Assembly: GCA_005883365.1 (NCBI GenBank)
Contig: VAXA01000010.1
Location: 1-14,827 of the forward strand
Direction: 5' to 3'
Source: Actinomycetota bacterium
GTDB taxonomy: Bacteria; Actinomycetota; Thermoleophilia; Gaiellales; Gaiellaceae
DNA length: 14,827 nucleotides
In this document: positions 12,302 to 14,827 of the stretch, piece by piece
Position numbering within the stretch: the stretch's first letter is position 1
Layout: every line of letters starts with the position of its first letter
Translations under genes and position numbers: made by a program
The notes under the pieces: generated by a model
What the model was told of the DNA's origin: nothing
Databases searched by the model: none
Seen by the model: the letters and a program-made list of their open reading frames with translations, nothing else

Positions 12302-13593
12302 GCAGCCGCCTGCTCGACGAGGCTCGAGCTCGCGCGGCCGACGGCGGCGCGGAAACGCGCCTCGTCGGATCCGACCCCCGCTGCGGCGAGCCGCTCCGGC
12401 GGCAACAGCACGGACGCGAGCTCGGCGAGCTCGTCGCCGTCGACCGCGTCGATCTCGGCCATCACCCGGTCGAGGGTGAGGAGCTCGGTGTCGGTCACGA
12501 GCGCCTTTCCGAGCCGGCTCATGCGGTTCGAGGTGGATTCGAGCGAGAGGACGATCCGTCCCTTGAGGCTCTCCTTCGCCCGCTCGAGCTCGCCCTTGCG
12601 CAACCGGCCAGCGGCGATCTCGGCGATCTGCTCGACGCAGATCTCGACACAGGCCGCGAGGTTCTCCTCGCGCGTGCCGACGTAGACGCCCAGGACGCCG
12701 GTGTCGGTGTACTGCGCCGCGAAGCTGTAGACCGCATACGCCATGCCGCGCTTCTCGCGGATCTCCTGGAATAGCCGTGACGAGGCCGACCCGCCGAGGA
12801 TCGCGTCGAGGAGGGATGCGGCGAAGCGGCGGCGGTCCGAGCGCGAGATGCCCGTCGCGCCGAGGCAGAGGTGGTATTGCTCCGTCTCCTTCCGTTGGAA
12901 GCGGAGCCCGGGACCCGGAAGCCGCGCGAGCGGGCGGCGGACACGGGTGCCCGCACGCGCCGGCGCGCCGGCCCGGCGCTCGCTCCGCTGCAGCAGCGCG
13001 ACAAGGCGGTCGTGCTCGAGGTTCCCGGCCGCGGCGACGACGACGTTCCCGGGCGTGTACGCCGTGCGGTGATAGCCCGCGAGCGCGCGGCGGCTCACCG
13101 AGGCGATCACCTCGGCCGTGCCGATCACCGGCCGCCCGAGCGGGTGGTCGGCGAAGACGGCCTCCGAGAAGAGGTCGTGCACGAGCTCCTGCGGGGTGTC
13201 CTCGTACATCGCGATCTCCTCGAGCACGACCTCCCGCTCCTGGTCGACCTCGGTGAACGCGGGCGCGAAGACCATGTCCGTCATCACCTCGAGGGCGGTC
13301 TCGACGTGGTGGTCGGGGACGCGCGCGTAGACGACGGTGTTCTCCCGCGAGGTCGCCGCGTTCAGCTCGGCGCCCATGGCGTCGAACGTCTCGGCGATCT
13401 CCTGCGCATCGAAGCGGCGCGAGCCCTTGAAGAGGAGGTGCTCGATGAAGTGGGAGACGCCAGCGCGGTCGCTGCGCTCGTCGCGGGAGCCGACGTCGAT
13501 CCAGAAGCCGAGCGCGACGGAGCGCACGCTCGCCACCCGCTCGGAGATGACGCGCTCGCCGGTGTCGAGCTCGCTCAGGACGACCTTCTGCAC
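12298..13593 (-). CDS. M16 family zinc peptidase (processing-peptidase-like)
   Basis: This 431-residue peptidase matches single-unit M16B proteins that work as homodimers. The inverted zinc motif HFIEH has His48, Glu51 and His52. The third ligand is Glu125 or Glu126 in EREVVLEEIAMYED. NAATSRENTVVYAR (78-91) is another active-half hallmark. The second half carries the conserved LGGSASSRLFQEIREKRGMA (268-287) followed by YAVYS. No signal peptide is seen, so it is probably cytoplasmic. GTG 13593 is the only in-frame start, since a TAG lies 21 bases upstream; a GGAG lies nine bases before it. The gene overlaps dapB (GTGA). An M16 gene beside dapB is common in actinobacteria, often with pnp upstream; pnp is not in this window. 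Its substrate is unknown. Confidence 0.92.
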   Translation of the reverse strand: MQKVVLSELDTGERVISERVASVRSVALGFWIDVGSRDERSDRAGVSHFIEHLLFKGSRRFDAQEIAETFDAMGAELNAATSRENTVVYARVPDHHVETALEVMTDMVFAPAFTEVDQEREVVLEEIAMYEDTPQELVHDLFSEAVFADHPLGRPVIGTAEVIASVSRRALAGYHRTAYTPGNVVVAAAGNLEHDRLVALLQRSERRAGAPARAGTRVRRPLARLPGPGLRFQRKETEQYHLCLGATGISRSDRRRFAASLLDAILGGSASSRLFQEIREKRGMAYAVYSFAAQYTDTGVLGVYVGTREENLAACVEICVEQIAEIAAGRLRKGELERAKESLKGRIVLSLESTSNRMSRLGKALVTDTELLTLDRVMAEIDAVDGDELAELASVLLPPERLAAAGVGSDEARFRAAVGRASSSLVEQAAA

Positions 13594-13696
13594 TGTTCCG
13601 CTCCGGCGCCGCCTAAGCCGGCACCTCCGCTCCCTTCCGTGCTCCGTCGAGCCTACGCACGGCCCGATGGTAGGCGAACGGCGGCGGGCGGCCGCG
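13594..13696 (-). promoter_or_regulatory. Gap with possible promoter of the peptidase/dapB operon
   Basis: This is the largest gene-free stretch in the window (103 bases). On the minus strand it holds a TANNNT-like TAGGCT (13655-13650), giving a leader of about 50 bases that contains GGGAGG and, closer to the start, GGAG. No good -35 is visible; TTCGCC lies 17 bases upstream. No T-tailed hairpin after the cyclase gene was recognised. Confidence 0.3.
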
Positions 13697-14827
13697 CTAC
13701 GCGCGTGCTACGAAGCGGAGAACCGAGCCGTTCCGCTTCGCGTCGTACTGCGCCTCGTCGGCGAGGCGGAACAGCGTCTGCGGGTCGGTCGCGTCCTCCG
13801 GGCAACCGGCGCAGCCGAAGCTCGCACTGAGGCCGGCGAGCGACGGATCTCCCTCGGCGGCCTGCTTGAGGAGCGTCTCGACCCGCGCGACGACCTGCCG
13901 CGCGTCCTCCTCGCTCGCTTCCGCGAGGAGCACCGCGAACTCGTCGCCGCCGATGCGGAAGGCGTCGTCCGGCCTCCGCAGCGACTCGACGAGCACGTTG
14001 GCGAAGGCGACCAGAGCCTGGTCCCCGGCGGAATGCCCGTAGCGGTCGTTGAGCTGCTTGAAGTCGTCGAGGTCAGCGATGACGAGGCCGAAGGACCGCT
14101 CGTAGCGGCTCATGCGCGCCACTTCGCCCTCGAGGCGGTTGACGAAGGCCCGGCGGTTGTGGAGGCGCGTGAGTGGGTCATGGTTGGCGAGAAAGCGAAG
14201 CTCGCCGAGGTGCTGTCCCGAGACGAGGGCGGCGGCCGCGTCGTTCGCGAAGATCCGGAGCGCCTGCAGGCGGTCCGCCGACGGCACGAGGCGGTCGCCG
14301 GGGTTGTCGACCCAGATGATCCCTAGTAGTGCGCCGCCGCCGTCCCGGAGCGGCACGATCAGCCAGTGCCGGTTCCAGGCCCACGGACCCCGGCCGTTGA
14401 GCTGGGACGGATAGACCTCGACCTCGGTCGCGAGCCGCGCCCGCGCATCCTCGTGGGTGAGGAGGTAGCAGCCCTCCCGCAGGAAGCGGTCGTCGAGCAG
14501 CGGCTCGAGCTGCGCCACGGTCACGAGCTCGCGCTGCCGGAGCTCCTCGAGCTGCCAGCCCACGGTCGCGTGCGGCTCGACGACGCCGGTCTGCGGATCG
14601 ACGAGCGCCGCGCAGACGTTGCGGAAGTCGAGGGCGCCGTGGATACCGGTACACACCCGGCGCAGGATCTCGGCGCTGGACGGCTCCCCCGTAATGCGCG
14701 AGGACACGTCGAGCAGCTCCTCGAGGGCGCGCTGGTGCCGCTCCGACTCGGCTGCCTCCCGCGCCGCCTCGAGTGCGAGCGCGGCGTGATCGACGAGCGA
14801 CACGAGCACGTCGAGGTCCTCGTCGGT
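13697..14827 (-). CDS. GAF-GGDEF diguanylate cyclase (N-terminus outside window)
   Basis: The gene is open to the right edge, giving 376 residues. The start is beyond the window; the internal GTG near the edge is not a credible start because DEDLDVLVSLVDHAALALEA looks like the end of a GAF domain. A helical linker (about 20-40) and a GAF domain (about 40-205) follow, the latter ending LGIIWVDNPGDRLVPSADRL. The GGDEF domain begins near FLANHDPLTRLHNRR. Metal-binding aspartates lie in IADLDDFKQLND and the active site is GGDEF (about 293-297), so it should make cyclic di-GMP from GTP. RRPD five residues before GGDEF is a correctly placed inhibitory I-site, predicting product feedback. No EAL domain follows. 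The GAF ligand is unknown. It ends 103 bases before the M16 gene, so co-transcription is uncertain. Confidence 0.92.
   Translation of the reverse strand, partial: TDEDLDVLVSLVDHAALALEAAREAAESERHQRALEELLDVSSRITGEPSSAEILRRVCTGIHGALDFRNVCAALVDPQTGVVEPHATVGWQLEELRQRELVTVAQLEPLLDDRFLREGCYLLTHEDARARLATEVEVYPSQLNGRGPWAWNRHWLIVPLRDGGGALLGIIWVDNPGDRLVPSADRLQALRIFANDAAAALVSGQHLGELRFLANHDPLTRLHNRRAFVNRLEGEVARMSRYERSFGLVIADLDDFKQLNDRYGHSAGDQALVAFANVLVESLRRPDDAFRIGGDEFAVLLAEASEEDARQVVARVETLLKQAAEGDPSLAGLSASFGCAGCPEDATDPQTLFRLADEAQYDAKRNGSVLRFVARA

Noticed and set aside
10956..12479. A 507-codon plus-strand open frame opposite the importer ATPase and dapB
   Set aside because: It spans parts of three well-supported genes on the other strand, and its composition is typical of an antisense shadow.
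1..14827. CRISPR array, IS element, prophage, tRNA or defence system
   Set aside because: I saw no spaced direct repeats, transposase or integrase motifs, tRNA-like cloverleaf, or known defence genes. All genes resolve into metabolism, transport, RNA turnover or signalling.

Overview
The window is GC-rich throughout, with long spurious open frames opposite most genes, GTG starts at five genes and many 1- or 4-base gene overlaps. It contains an M16 peptidase/dapB/dapA/rnj (RNase J) set and an OpuC-type betaine importer. Together these suggest a Gram-positive, high-GC actinobacterium; a deep-branching group such as Thermoleophilia is a plausible guess, but nothing here proves it. I see no tRNA, rRNA, transposase, phage gene or CRISPR array. 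Sixteen protein genes fill nearly the whole window, two of them cut by its edges, and no gene-free stretch exceeds about 105 bases.

Left part (1-2247, minus strand): a tightly overlapping operon of ribokinase, nucleoside hydrolase and a LigB-type extradiol dioxygenase that runs off the left edge. The first two form a nucleoside-to-ribose-5-phosphate salvage pair. Diverging from it across only 24 bases is a two-gene plus-strand operon (2272-3557) of a double-cupin protein and a TfoX-N-domain protein. The 24-base gap holds two overlapping -10-like hexamers facing opposite ways.

Right part (3561-14827, all minus strand), in transcription order: a partial GAF-GGDEF diguanylate cyclase; an M16 processing peptidase; dapB; a four-gene betaine/choline-type ABC importer (ATPase, two permeases, binding protein); a flavin disulfide-reductase-like protein lacking its redox cysteines; dapA; an AraC-DinB fusion regulator; and RNase J. 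Peptidase/dapB/dapA/rnj is a familiar actinobacterial gene neighbourhood. Here the importer with its flavoprotein sits between dapB and dapA, and the regulator sits between dapA and rnj.

The most notable sequence-level signals are regulatory and structural. (1) A recurring TAGNNT-N8-ATG arrangement suggests leaderless transcription; at rnj and dapA the TAG is also the stop codon of the preceding gene. (2) A 61-base palindrome-rich segment lies in frame inside the flavoprotein gene. (3) Every TGA stop in the window overlaps the start of the next gene, while free-standing stops are TAG or TAA. I found no clear evidence of a wholly new defence or mobile system.
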